Assembly (NCBI GenBank): GCA_045595785.1
Contig: JAZOBE010000037.1
Coordinates: 32,956 to 96,955, forward strand
DNA length: 64,000 nucleotides
Reading direction: 5' to 3'
Source of the DNA: SFLA01 sp045595785
Lineage (GTDB): Bacteria > Bacillota > Clostridia > Oscillospirales > CAG-382
The notes under the pieces were generated by a model. The model saw nothing but the letters and a program-made list of their open reading frames with translations, did not search any database and had not been told where the DNA came from. Positions 42,617-51,567 of the stretch are shown in pieces. The translations under genes were made by a program, and so were the position numbers. How positions within the stretch are numbered: the first letter of the stretch is position 1; each line of letters starts with the position of its first letter.

Positions 42617-44347
42617 ATGGATCAGATTGAACTTAACGAACTCAGAACGCTGAGACATTCAGCGGCACATATTCTTGCGCAGGCAGTAAAGAGACTTTAC
42701 CCCGATACCCGTCTGGCTATCGGACCTGCCATTGACAACGGCTTTTACTACGATTTCGATACCGAAAAGACCTTCACCACCGAAGACCTTGAGGGTATTG
42801 AAGCGGAGATGAAAAAGATTGTAAAGGAAAACCTTCGCATAGAACGCTTTACCCTTCCCCGTGACGAGGCAAAGGCGCTTATGGCAGACGAGCCTTATAA
42901 GATAGAGCTTATTGACGGTCTTGAAGAAGGCGAAGAAATTTCCTTTTACAAGCAGGGCGATTTTACCGACCTTTGCGCAGGCCCTCACGTTGCTTACACA
43001 AAGAAGGTAAAGGCATTCAAGCTCCTTTCCGTTACCGGCGCGTACTGGAGAGGCGATTCCAACAACAAGATGCTCCAGCGTATATACGGTACTGCTTTTG
43101 CAAGCAAGGAAGAGCTGGACGAATATCTTAATATGCTTGAGGAAGCAAAGAAGCGCGACCACAGAAAACTGGGCAAGGAGCTCGGTCTGTTTATGATGAC
43201 AGACGACGGACCCGGTTTCCCCTTCTTCCTTCCCAACGGTATGATACTTAAAAACACTCTTATCGATTACTGGCGCGAAGTACACAAGAGATACGGCTAC
43301 GTAGAAATATCCACTCCCGTTATCCTTAACCGCCGTCTGTGGGAAAGAAGCGGACATTGGGGTCACTACAAGCAGAATATGTATACCACCAAGATCGACG
43401 ACGAGGATTATGCAATCAAGCCTATGAACTGCCCCGGCGGTATGCTTGTTTATATGAACGAGCCTCATTCCTACCGTGACCTGCCTCTCCGTGCGGGAGA
43501 ACTTGGTCTGGTACACCGTCACGAGCTTTCCGGCGCACTTCACGGTCTGTTCCGTGTAAGATGCTTTACTCAGGACGATGCTCATATCTTTATGACCAAG
43601 GAGCAGATGCGCGACGAGATTAAAAACGTTGTAAGTCTCTTTGACGAGGTATATTCCCTCTTCGGTCTTACTTATCAGATAGAGCTTTCTACTATGCCCG
43701 AGGACCATATGGGCGACGAGGCTGTTTGGGAGCATGCACAAGAAACTCTTAAAGCCGCTATTACCGATATGGGCAAGGAATATATCCTTAACGAAGGTGA
43801 CGGCGCATTCTACGGTCCCAAGCTGGACTTCCATCTGCGTGATAGCATTGGCAGAACCTGGCAGTGCGGTACTATCCAGCTTGACTTCCAGCTGCCTGAG
43901 AGATTTGAACTTGAGTACACCGGCGCTGACGGTGAGAAGCACCGCCCCGTTATGATACACAGAGTTGTATTCGGCAGTATTGAGAGATTTATCGGCGTTA
44001 TTACCGAGCATTTTGCAGGTGCGTTCCCTCTGTGGCTTGCGCCTCTGCAGGTTGCGGTTCTGCCTATTACCGACAGAGCTGCTGAATATGCAGACAAGCT
44101 GGTTGCTGACCTTACCGCTGCAGGCGTAAGATGTAAAGCCGACCACCGTAACGAAAAGGTCAACTACAAGATCCGTGAGCATCAGCTCCAGAAGGTGCCT
44201 TATATGCTGGTTGTAGGCGACCGCGAGGTTGAGGAAGGAACTGTTTCCCTCCGTACCCGCACCGGAGAGACCGGCGGCGTAATGACCGCGCAGGAATTCT
44301 ACGACAGAGTTACCACCGAGATCAAAGACAGAAGCAGAATAGTATAA
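42617..44347 (+). CDS. thrS: Threonyl-tRNA synthetase lacking the TGS domain
   Basis: 576 residues. The editing (second additional) domain begins at once with LRHSAAHILAQAV (HxxxH at about 14-18) and later TDLCAGPHV. The class II catalytic core shows motif 2 in RVRCFTQDDAHIF, motif 3 in VFGSIERFIGV, and zinc ligands including NCPGGM and HR. The anticodon-binding domain is complete. The N-terminal TGS domain of about 60 residues is absent; canonical enzymes are about 640 long. ATG 42617 follows GGAGGA by about eight bases. The 44-base gap upstream is too short for a T-box. Confidence 0.93.
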   Translation: MDQIELNELRTLRHSAAHILAQAVKRLYPDTRLAIGPAIDNGFYYDFDTEKTFTTEDLEGIEAEMKKIVKENLRIERFTLPRDEAKALMADEPYKIELIDGLEEGEEISFYKQGDFTDLCAGPHVAYTKKVKAFKLLSVTGAYWRGDSNNKMLQRIYGTAFASKEELDEYLNMLEEAKKRDHRKLGKELGLFMMTDDGPGFPFFLPNGMILKNTLIDYWREVHKRYGYVEISTPVILNRRLWERSGHWGHYKQNMYTTKIDDEDYAIKPMNCPGGMLVYMNEPHSYRDLPLRAGELGLVHRHELSGALHGLFRVRCFTQDDAHIFMTKEQMRDEIKNVVSLFDEVYSLFGLTYQIELSTMPEDHMGDEAVWEHAQETLKAAITDMGKEYILNEGDGAFYGPKLDFHLRDSIGRTWQCGTIQLDFQLPERFELEYTGADGEKHRPVMIHRVVFGSIERFIGVITEHFAGAFPLWLAPLQVAVLPITDRAAEYADKLVADLTAAGVRCKADHRNEKVNYKIREHQLQKVPYMLVVGDREVEEGTVSLRTRTGETGGVMTAQEFYDRVTTEIKDRSRIV

Positions 44348-44420
44348 TTTTTCTTGGAATAATTAGACAAAAAGAAGCACCTATTTACAATAGCACTCAT
44401 TTCGTGAAAGGAAAATGATA

Positions 44421-46007
44421 ATGAAAAACTTGAACGAGAAAAACGGTGTATTTTTACTTATTGTATTGACATCTTTTTTATTAGTTGCATGCAATTTCGT
44501 TTCGTTAGATCAGTTTAATTCGGCTGACAACACCGATTACTCATCGCAATCTTCGATTACCAATTCTACAGTAGAAACATCTAGTACTACAGATACTTCT
44601 CAGAACACCACAGAATCATCAGGAAACCCTCAATTAGATAACGCTTCTTCAGATTCTATGACTGAAGAGTCACTTGAAAATGATATAGTTACTATTGATC
44701 CGGTAAAGGAAGAAAACATAGCACTATATCACTACAAGCTAACTGAAATAGGAACTTTCTCGAATATTGAAAGGCTTGCCTTTTCCGGCGATATGCCCGT
44801 TATAAGGGAAACAATTGATGGGGAAATTGTTGACTTCCTTTACTCCTATACTGGCGAATTAAAAATATCTAGCGGATGTAATTCATACACATATTTGGGC
44901 AACGGTTTTACTGCGATGTATGATTATAACGGTATAGTTCCAACCGCACGCTTGGTTAACGTCTACACAGGAGAGATTATCCTTGAAGACAATTCCATGG
45001 CATTGGTAGAAAAACTAAGCGATCGTTATTGTTACATAATACACATTACAGAAGAAGTGACTGAGAACGATAATTATTTCGTTTGTTTCTCAGGTCTTTA
45101 TATCTCTGACGGGTTCGCCTTTTTCGAAGGATATGGAAGAGTTTATGACTTACAAGAACGAAAATTTATAGATAATTTGATCGTCACCGATCCTCGAAGT
45201 GATTACATTCCACTAGCTATAGGCACAACCGTTTTTTGTAAAGTTAGAACAAATACCTATGACATTTATCAGGAAAATGGTACGGTCACTTCTAATGTGG
45301 AAAATGTTTATTTAACAAAAAATGGTTTCATTCAAACCAAAGATGATAATTTGGTACTATATGATTATGATTATAACACTATTGCACACGTAAAAAATGC
45401 GAAACCTTTTATGGAGTTTGGTGCCGACGGATTGATTTATAGTGAAAGTTATTTTAATCGTGGGGCATATTTAAATGATCAAGTCGTAGATATCAATGGT
45501 AACGAGATCATACCTGGGACCTTCAAAGAAGTGAAAATCAACAATGACTATATCGTTGTTAAAAACGACGATAACATGGAACAATTATATCTTGGCGATG
45601 GCTCATTATTACTTTCAGAAGAATATATGTATATGAATTCGATTAAAACACTTCCTTTGTTGAAGTTGTCAAGCAGTACTAATAGTTCTATAAAGTACTT
45701 GTATGTGCCGGGATGTGGAATTTTTGATATTAGTGATTATTGGGTAGATGATTTATTTTATTATAAAGGGGATTACAAGCAATACGACTTCATGGTTTTG
45801 GCAACAGGAGAAACAATGCGTTTAACAAACTCCAAGACACTTATTGGTACATTAATGGTGGATTCGGATCAAGGACTGATAGAACTGATTAATGGTACCA
45901 CGGTACTGGAAAAAGGCTATGATTTTGTAACCGCCACAGGAGAACATTTGTATGTTTTACATAACGATACTTGGACAGTATATCAATACGAATTGGTAAA
46001 CGATTGA
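44421..46007 (+). CDS. Secreted lipoprotein, hypothetical
   Basis: 528 residues. Signal peptide with lipobox LLVAC (Cys24), a Ser/Thr/Asn/Glu-rich linker (about 30-80), then a beta-rich extracellular domain with repeated YDYN/YDYD-like turns suggestive of a propeller or WG-type repeats. No family is recognised. ATG 44421 has AAAGGA at 8 bases; ATG 44415 is too close. The gene is distinctly more A/T-rich than its housekeeping neighbours and adjoins an IS200-type element, which points to acquisition. Confidence 0.6.
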   Translation: MKNLNEKNGVFLLIVLTSFLLVACNFVSLDQFNSADNTDYSSQSSITNSTVETSSTTDTSQNTTESSGNPQLDNASSDSMTEESLENDIVTIDPVKEENIALYHYKLTEIGTFSNIERLAFSGDMPVIRETIDGEIVDFLYSYTGELKISSGCNSYTYLGNGFTAMYDYNGIVPTARLVNVYTGEIILEDNSMALVEKLSDRYCYIIHITEEVTENDNYFVCFSGLYISDGFAFFEGYGRVYDLQERKFIDNLIVTDPRSDYIPLAIGTTVFCKVRTNTYDIYQENGTVTSNVENVYLTKNGFIQTKDDNLVLYDYDYNTIAHVKNAKPFMEFGADGLIYSESYFNRGAYLNDQVVDINGNEIIPGTFKEVKINNDYIVVKNDDNMEQLYLGDGSLLLSEEYMYMNSIKTLPLLKLSSSTNSSIKYLYVPGCGIFDISDYWVDDLFYYKGDYKQYDFMVLATGETMRLTNSKTLIGTLMVDSDQGLIELINGTTVLEKGYDFVTATGEHLYVLHNDTWTVYQYELVND

Positions 46008-46209
46008 TTTTCCCTTTAAATTCTCGGATATGCTCGTGTTAGATACAAAAAATAAAACGATTTATTGTTATCAACTTATATTCTATAAATACAAAAACAA
46101 GTCAAGACCACCAGTTGAACTGGTGGCTTGCACAGCCCCTATAAGGGGCAAATACAGGCTTCGTCCCTGAAAGGGACTACGGAAGATTTGACACCGCATT
46201 ACACTCACA

Positions 46210-46239
46210 GGCAGCCGCTCACGTGCGGCTGCCTTTTTT
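46210..46239 (+). terminator. Strong terminator at the IS left end
   Basis: GGCAGCCGC (46210-46218) pairs with GCGGCTGCC (46225-46233), then TTTTTT. It faces transcription arriving from the lipoprotein gene and would shield the transposase from it, as known for IS200. Confidence 0.8.
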
Positions 46240-46241
46240 GC

Positions 46242-46735
46242 CTATTTATTCTTGCTACCCGTAAACGGGTCTACATATTCTTTGTAGCTTATCTGGTCCG
46301 AGGCATTGTCGTCCTCTATCTGATTCCGTATGTACTCTGCTATTACTTTCTTGTTCCTTCCCACGGTGTCTACGTAATAGCCTCGGCACCAGAAATGACG
46401 TGATCCGTACTTATACTTCAAATTCGCATGCCTATCAAATATCATTAATGAACTTTTCCCCTTGAGATATCCCATAAACTGTGCTATACTTATGTGCGGT
46501 GGTATACTCACCAGCATGTGTATGTGATCCACACACGCCTCTGCTTCTATTATATCCACTCCCTTTTGTTCGCACAGTTTTCTCAGTATTTCTCCTATAT
46601 CCTTTTTTATGCTCCTATATATTTCTTGCTATATATTTCTTGCCTTCTGTATTTCGGTGCAAACACTATATGGTATTGGCATCTGTACTTTGAGTGTGCC
46701 GAACTCTTTATTTCGTTTTTCTCTTTTTTAAACAT
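46242..46735 (-). pseudogene. tnpA: IS200-family Y1 transposase TnpA, frameshifted by a 14-bp duplication
   Basis: ATG 46735 has GGAGG upstream and the frame begins MFKKEKNEIKSSAHSKYRCQ, then HIVFAPKYRRQEIY as in IS200 TnpA, but it hits TAA after 40 codons. A perfect 14-bp tandem duplication (46616-46643) lies just there. Removing one copy restores a continuous frame (QEIYRSIKKDIGEILRKLCE and on) of 159 residues, the family's normal length. The downstream part keeps the HUH metal motif (DHIHML) and the probable catalytic Tyr (AEYIRNQ). An ATG at 46559 could start a 105-residue fragment lacking the first strand; it would not be functional alone. Confidence 0.85.
46616..46643. repeat. Perfect 14-bp tandem duplication inside tnpA
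   Basis: TATATATTTCTTGC occurs twice in direct succession (46616-46629 and 46630-46643). As 14 is not a multiple of three it shifts the transposase frame. Confidence 0.95.
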
Positions 46736-46883
46736 GTTTAAAACCTCCGTTTTGTTTTGTGTAATGCGGTCGCCAAACCTTTACACATTATATCACGGAG
46801 ATTTTATTTTACATATACTAAAGTATTTTTCTTTCCCCGGTAGAACCGGGGGTTTATTTCCACGCCTTAAAAGGCACCAATGC

Positions 46884-46920
46884 AAAACCTGCCGTTTAAT
46901 ACAAAACGGCAGGTTTTTTT
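46884..46920. terminator. Terminator between the IS and the DHHW gene
   Basis: AAAACCTGCCGTTT pairs with AAACGGCAGGTTTT (46904-46917) followed by Ts on the plus strand; Ts also follow on the minus strand (TTTTGC). It ends the minus-strand holB-to-DHHW operon and blocks plus-strand transcription from the IS. Confidence 0.85.
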
Positions 46921-48079
46921 ATTTTATATTGCCCAAGTTTCCGTTGGAAACGAGGTTTTCCACGTTCCAGACGATAAGGACACGGTCGGCGGAATAGGTT
47001 TGGATATAGGTAGAAACGTCCGTCATACGGTTTGCCATATTGACCAGCACAAGGTCAAAATGCTGTGCAAGGAAGGGAACAAGGCTGTTTGCAAAGGAAT
47101 CCTTGGGAAGGAGAAGCACGGGACGGTCTTCATCGGTATTTTTAGTAACGAGAGTAACGTCGTTTGTACCGCCGATAAACGCGGAATACTTATCCTTTTT
47201 ATCAAGATACGATCTATCGTAAAATCCGCTGAAGGAATTTTCACCGATAGTGGTGGTAAAATCGTTATCGTTGCCCAGAGACCAGAATTCCATTGTGTCT
47301 GGGTCAACAAAGCTGAACCCGCCCTTTGACCAGGTGGTGCCATAAAACTCATCGGACACGGTCTCAACGGTAAACTTGTCTGCAGAGATAATATCCTCTT
47401 CCATACCGAAGGATTTCATAACCTCGCAGTATGCGTAATATGCGCCGAGCGTGGTCCAATGATGGTCGGTACGATAATAAACGTATTCGCCTGAAGCGTA
47501 TTTTTCCTTAAGCATACCCGAAACGGGCACGAGAATATCTGCGGAAACAGAATCCAGCTCCGCCAGAAGGCTTGCGGAAATATCCGAAGGGTAATTAAAG
47601 GCGCTGTCCGCTACGTCAAGCACGCGGGGAGGAATGATAGCATTTACGGGGACGGAACAACCTGCAGCGAAATTATTAAGAATATTCAACTGCTTATGCA
47701 CCGTTTCGGCGTAATACATATCCATTCCGTCGGTACGGGTTAAGCGGTCCTTGAACATAGAGAAGGTGCGCACCGCAAGAGTGTTATTCTTACCAAGCAG
47801 AACTCCGTCGTTCTCGCCCTTAAGAAGTGCAAGCTCGGAAAGGGCTTTAAGGCTGACAAATCCGTCTCTCAACGGGAACTGGTCTGCAAAATACTCGTTC
47901 ATTTCGGAAGAAAAGCTTCCGTCCAAAAAGCTTTCCCATGTAATGGCGGGGAAGGTCTGCAGGTTGCGGTTTTCGTTTTCGGAATAAGATTTATCCGGCA
48001 CTATTACGAACGCCGCAGAAAGCCCGAAAAGAATTGCCAAAAACAGCACGATAGTTATGATATGAGTTGTTTTTTTCAT
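46919..48079 (-). CDS. DHHW-family (AlgJ/AlgX-like) exported protein
   Basis: 386 residues with an N-terminal membrane anchor (6-26) and an extracellular SGNH-like domain. ENRNLQTFPAIT and the Arg/Asp-rich DQFPLRDGF are typical of the family, and the catalytic YRTDHHWT element lies at 202-209. Such proteins accept acyl groups delivered by an MBOAT partner and modify a surface polysaccharide. ATG 48079 has GGAGGGG upstream, 17 bases after the MBOAT stop; an in-frame upstream start would lie inside the MBOAT gene. Compare the AlgX-like lipoprotein at 12.1-13.5 kb. Confidence 0.82.
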   Translation of the reverse strand: MKKTTHIITIVLFLAILFGLSAAFVIVPDKSYSENENRNLQTFPAITWESFLDGSFSSEMNEYFADQFPLRDGFVSLKALSELALLKGENDGVLLGKNNTLAVRTFSMFKDRLTRTDGMDMYYAETVHKQLNILNNFAAGCSVPVNAIIPPRVLDVADSAFNYPSDISASLLAELDSVSADILVPVSGMLKEKYASGEYVYYRTDHHWTTLGAYYAYCEVMKSFGMEEDIISADKFTVETVSDEFYGTTWSKGGFSFVDPDTMEFWSLGNDNDFTTTIGENSFSGFYDRSYLDKKDKYSAFIGGTNDVTLVTKNTDEDRPVLLLPKDSFANSLVPFLAQHFDLVLVNMANRMTDVSTYIQTYSADRVLIVWNVENLVSNGNLGNIK

Positions 48080-48096
48080 TTGCGTCTTCCCCTCCC

Positions 48097-49509
48097 TTAA
48101 AAGATATAATACAGAAACGGGCTGAAGGTACTGCTTACCATATATGCAGTACACAGCAGGAAGGAAGAGCAGGTGAGCACGGGCGACGCATATTCAAAGG
48201 CGCGGAAGCGGTTTACAAGATAGTAATACAGCTTTTTGGGATAAGGGGTGCTTCCGATAACGCAAAGTGCAAGAAGCAGCAGGTTGCGCAGTATCTCGTA
48301 GTTGACCGTTGCCGTGGTGAACGCGGCACCTGCACCGCCGAACATTGAAGCGAATATCGTCCAGCCCACAGACATATCTGTAAAGAAGAATATGAGCCAG
48401 CCGATAGCCACCAGAAACAGCGCGTATATATGGCTGAATACCTTGGGTATCTTATTAAGCACTTTAAGCAGGAAGGTCTTTTCCAGCATAAGAATCGCGC
48501 CGAAATACACGCCCCAAAGGATGTAATTCCAGCTTGCGCCGTGCCAGAAGCCTGTGAGGAACCAAACTATAGCAATATTGCGGTACTGCTTGAAAAGTCC
48601 TTTTCTGTTTCCGCCCAGAGGGATATATACATATTCCTTAAACCAGGTGGAAAGGGACATGTGCCAACGGCGCCAGAAGTCGGTAATGCTGGAAGCCATA
48701 TAAGGATAATTGAAGTTTTCCAGAAATTCAAAGCCGATCATCTTGCCCAAACCGATAGCCATATCCGAATAACCGGAGAAATCAAAATATATCTGGAAGG
48801 TATAGCATATAACTATCATCCAGCTGCCTGCAACGGTGGGCTGTATTCCGTGAAGGTCCTGAAAATATTCTGCCACTGCAAATATGGTGTCTGCAAGCAA
48901 TACCTTCTTTGCAAGACCTGCGCAAAAGCGGCGGACGCCCTCAGAAAACTTCTCAACACTGTGAACACGGGTAATAAGCTGGTCGTCAACGTCTCTGTAT
49001 CTTACGATAGGGCCTGCGATAAGCTGAGGGAACAAGGTGACGTATGTACCAAACGCCACGAAATTGCGCTGTACACCGGTTTGACCGCGATACAGATCGA
49101 TTGTATAAGACATTATCTGGAATGTATAAAAGGATATACCCACGGGAAGGGCAAGCCCTTTTATGGGTTCAAGCCCCGAAAGGAAAGGAATGAGAGAAAG
49201 GTTCTCTATAAAGAAATTGCAGTATTTGAAGAACAGCAGAAAAACAAGGTTTGAGCAAAGTGAAAGCACCATATAAAGTCTTGCTTTTTTGCGGTTTGAT
49301 TCACGGTGTTTATCTATTGCAAAGCCAAACAGATACGCAGCCAGTATGGAAACCAGCATTACCAGTATATATGCAGGCTCGCCCCATCCGTAAAACAGCA
49401 AAGAAACTGCAAACAGCACCCAGTTACGCGCTTTTTTGGGAACTATATAATATAAAGCAAGGGTAACCGTAAGGTATGCAAACAAAAATATAAGTGATGA
49501 AAATACCAT
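48097..49509 (-). CDS. MBOAT-family O-acyltransferase (AlgI/DltB/PatA-like)
   Basis: A 470-residue polytopic protein with about ten to eleven membrane helices. LPVGISFYTFQIMSY, the YFDFSGYSDMAIGLG loop, and FLTGFWHGASWNYILWG with the active-site His are the MBOAT hallmarks. It moves acyl groups across the membrane to a DHHW/AlgX-type protein, here its downstream neighbour. The operon is holB, ricT, MBOAT, DHHW. Target polymer (teichoic acid, capsule or peptidoglycan) is not shown; no dlt genes are present. Confidence 0.9.
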   Translation of the reverse strand: MVFSSLIFLFAYLTVTLALYYIVPKKARNWVLFAVSLLFYGWGEPAYILVMLVSILAAYLFGFAIDKHRESNRKKARLYMVLSLCSNLVFLLFFKYCNFFIENLSLIPFLSGLEPIKGLALPVGISFYTFQIMSYTIDLYRGQTGVQRNFVAFGTYVTLFPQLIAGPIVRYRDVDDQLITRVHSVEKFSEGVRRFCAGLAKKVLLADTIFAVAEYFQDLHGIQPTVAGSWMIVICYTFQIYFDFSGYSDMAIGLGKMIGFEFLENFNYPYMASSITDFWRRWHMSLSTWFKEYVYIPLGGNRKGLFKQYRNIAIVWFLTGFWHGASWNYILWGVYFGAILMLEKTFLLKVLNKIPKVFSHIYALFLVAIGWLIFFFTDMSVGWTIFASMFGGAGAAFTTATVNYEILRNLLLLALCVIGSTPYPKKLYYYLVNRFRAFEYASPVLTCSSFLLCTAYMVSSTFSPFLYYIF

Positions 49510-49514
49510 TCTCG

Positions 49515-50426
49515 TTATTCCTCAAGCTTTTTAAGATCGTCGTTTCCGTCATCACGGTGCTTGATCATACCGACCACCTTAACGTCTTTTTTGGTATAAA
49601 CCTTTGCCGGAGCGTTTTGCTCACCGTTAAGCTTTACCTTTATTTTTCCGGTAAGGAAATTACTCTCTATAATAATACCTCTGCCTGCAGGGGTCTCAAC
49701 AATAGAATCCACCTTGGGGAAGGTTGCATATTCGGTTTCATATACCTCGTGCTCAAAGCGGAGACAGCACATAAGCCTGCCGCAAGAGCCGGATATTTTT
49801 GCGCTGGACAAGGAGAGATTTTGCTCCTTTGCCATTTTAATGGAAACCTGCGCGAAATCGGGCAAAAATTCCTTACAGCAGAAGGGTCTGCCGCACACGC
49901 CCAAGCCGCCGATAAGCTTCGCCTCGTCACGCACACCTATCTGACGGAGCTCGATTCTGGTGCGGAAAACGGACGCGAGGTCTTTTACCAATTCACGGAA
50001 GTCGACTCTGCCGTCTGCGGTAAAATAAAAGATGAGCTTAGAGTTATCAAAGGTATACTCAACGTCAACAAGCTGCATCTCCAGCTTGTTTTTGTTTGCC
50101 TTTTCAATAAATATCTGCTTTGCTCTTTCCTCCATCGCCTTGTTCTGCTCGTGCTTTTTCTCGTCCTCTTCGGTAGCAACGCGAACAACGGGCTTAAGGG
50201 GAGAAACGATCTCGCCCTTCTTTACCATACGGTTGCCCTGAGCGCAGATACCGAATTCTCTGCCGCGGGCAGTCTCAACAATAACGTGATCGTCCTTATT
50301 AAGAGAAAGCTCACCGGGTGCAAAATAATAGGTCTTGCCGCCCTCTCTGAACTTTATGCCTACTACTTCTACGTTTTCAGGCAAAGTCTCTTTTATTTCG
50401 TTTACATTTATATTTTCATTTTCCAT
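49515..50426 (-). CDS. ricT: PSP1-domain protein RicT (YaaT)
   Basis: 303 residues. An N-terminal beta domain (VVGIKFREGGKTYYF) leads to the PSP1 domain with the cysteine-rich block CGRPFCCKEF and CGRLMCCLRFE. In Bacillus RicT forms a complex with RicA and RicF that carries Fe-S clusters, promotes RNase Y-dependent mRNA processing and supports sporulation and competence. It lies between holB and the MBOAT gene; holB-ricT linkage is common in Firmicutes. Confidence 0.9.
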   Translation of the reverse strand: MENENINVNEIKETLPENVEVVGIKFREGGKTYYFAPGELSLNKDDHVIVETARGREFGICAQGNRMVKKGEIVSPLKPVVRVATEEDEKKHEQNKAMEERAKQIFIEKANKNKLEMQLVDVEYTFDNSKLIFYFTADGRVDFRELVKDLASVFRTRIELRQIGVRDEAKLIGGLGVCGRPFCCKEFLPDFAQVSIKMAKEQNLSLSSAKISGSCGRLMCCLRFEHEVYETEYATFPKVDSIVETPAGRGIIIESNFLTGKIKVKLNGEQNAPAKVYTKKDVKVVGMIKHRDDGNDDLKKLEE

Positions 50427-50432
50427 ATTCTT

Positions 50433-51422
50433 CTATTTCCTTTCACTGCCAAGCTTAATAAGCATATCACTCATCACCGCAGTATAATTACCATTTGCGC
50501 CGATAGCGTTGCAGGCATCCTCTACTATTTTTATACACCGAGCCACAGAACGGCGGGTGCGCTTGCGTGCGTACACCGAGGCCTCCTGCAGATTCAACAC
50601 GTTGCAACGGGCGACACCGCACTTAACACGCAAAATATCCGCAAAGGCTCCGTGAACCAAAGCGAGGAAAAGCTGATTACTCTCCCTTTTCTGCTTACCC
50701 TTAAGCACGGATGCATACAGCGAATAGTTATCCGTATCACCGAAATAATTACGGATAAACTCGTCTGCCCTATTCATCTCCGCTACGCTGTCTCTGCCTA
50801 AAAGCTCCTCTGCCTCACCAAGACTTCTGCCGGAAAGACGGGCGGCTTCCGCCAAGGTCTCCTCAGGCTTGCGTGGATATTTTTTACGCAATATATCAAG
50901 TATCTCGCTTTCCTCCATACCCGAAAGAGTTATGGTGCGGCAACGGGATTTTACCGTAGCAAGCAACAGATCTCTACGCTCGGTAAGCAGGAAAAACACA
51001 ACCGGTGCAGGCGGCTCTTCCAGAATTTTGAGCATTGCGTTTTGAGTCTGTCTGTTCATTTTGTCGGCGTTATCGATTATATAAACCTTTTTCTCACCGT
51101 CGTTGGGGATAAGGTGCGCATCCTTAATAATACGCCTCGCGTCTGCAACCGCACACGCTTTTTCGGTACCCATTATCCATATATCGGGATGAGCTTTGGT
51201 AAGCACCTTTTTACATTGACTGCACTGTCCGCAGGGCTTGTCCTCATTCTCACACATAAAAACCGAAGCGGCATACAAGGCAAAATCCGCCTTGCCGACG
51301 CCCTTGGCTCCCTCAACGATATATGCGTGGGATACCTTGCCGTCTATGAAATCGGAAGAAAACGACAGCTTTTCTTTTTTATTCAGTATCAGCTTATTTT
51401 CCTCCTCTACATACGTCCTCAT
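50433..51422 (-). CDS. holB: DNA polymerase III delta-prime subunit
   Basis: A 329-residue clamp-loader subunit. The P-loop-like EGAKGVGKADF (37-47), the zinc module with Cys64, Cys67 and Cys70, and the sensor region TVKSRCRTITL fit HolB rather than DnaX, which would be longer. It helps load the beta clamp on primed DNA. The assigned ATG 51422 has a poor ribosome site; a start a few codons later after GAGGAGG would need a CTG or ATA codon, so the exact start is uncertain. Confidence 0.9.
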   Translation of the reverse strand: MRTYVEEENKLILNKKEKLSFSSDFIDGKVSHAYIVEGAKGVGKADFALYAASVFMCENEDKPCGQCSQCKKVLTKAHPDIWIMGTEKACAVADARRIIKDAHLIPNDGEKKVYIIDNADKMNRQTQNAMLKILEEPPAPVVFFLLTERRDLLLATVKSRCRTITLSGMEESEILDILRKKYPRKPEETLAEAARLSGRSLGEAEELLGRDSVAEMNRADEFIRNYFGDTDNYSLYASVLKGKQKRESNQLFLALVHGAFADILRVKCGVARCNVLNLQEASVYARKRTRRSVARCIKIVEDACNAIGANGNYTAVMSDMLIKLGSERK

Positions 51423-51517
51423 ATTAACTATACCACAAATGCCGCGATTTGAAAAGAGTTTTTTTATAAAAAGATTGTATCTGCTTTATATTTTACAATT
51501 GACAGCCGCGGGTGGTA

Positions 51518-51546
51518 TTGACATTTTGAATGTAAAAGGTTAAAAT
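51518..51546 (+). promoter_or_regulatory. Promoter of the pantothenate kinase operon
   Basis: TTGACA (51518-51523), 17-base spacer, TAAAAT (51541-51546). Start codon 51568 follows with AAGGATG between. Confidence 0.8.
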
Positions 51547-51567
51547 ATGGTTTAAGGATGTGAAAAA

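Larger units (their letters stand above)
46101..46870. mobile_element. IS200/IS605-type element, inactivated
   Basis: A Y1 transposase gene (minus strand) is flanked by subterminal hairpins instead of long inverted repeats, as in IS200. On the left are CCACCAG/CTGGTGG (46108-46126), GCCCC/GGGGC (46135-46149), GTCCCT/AGGGAC (46163-46177) and GGCAGCCGC/GCGGCTGCC (46210-46233). On the right is CCCCGGT/ACCGGGG (46835-46851). A 12-bp inverted pair ACCGCATTACAC and GTGTAATGCGGT also brackets the gene. Exact ends are estimated. The transposase is frameshifted, so the copy is probably immobile on its own. Confidence 0.7.

Noticed and set aside
42659..44182. A 507-codon open frame on the minus strand
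   Set aside because: Antisense shadow of thrS with no domain signature.
46128..46403. Plus-strand ORF over the IS
   Set aside because: It crosses the terminator hairpin and lies antisense to the transposase.
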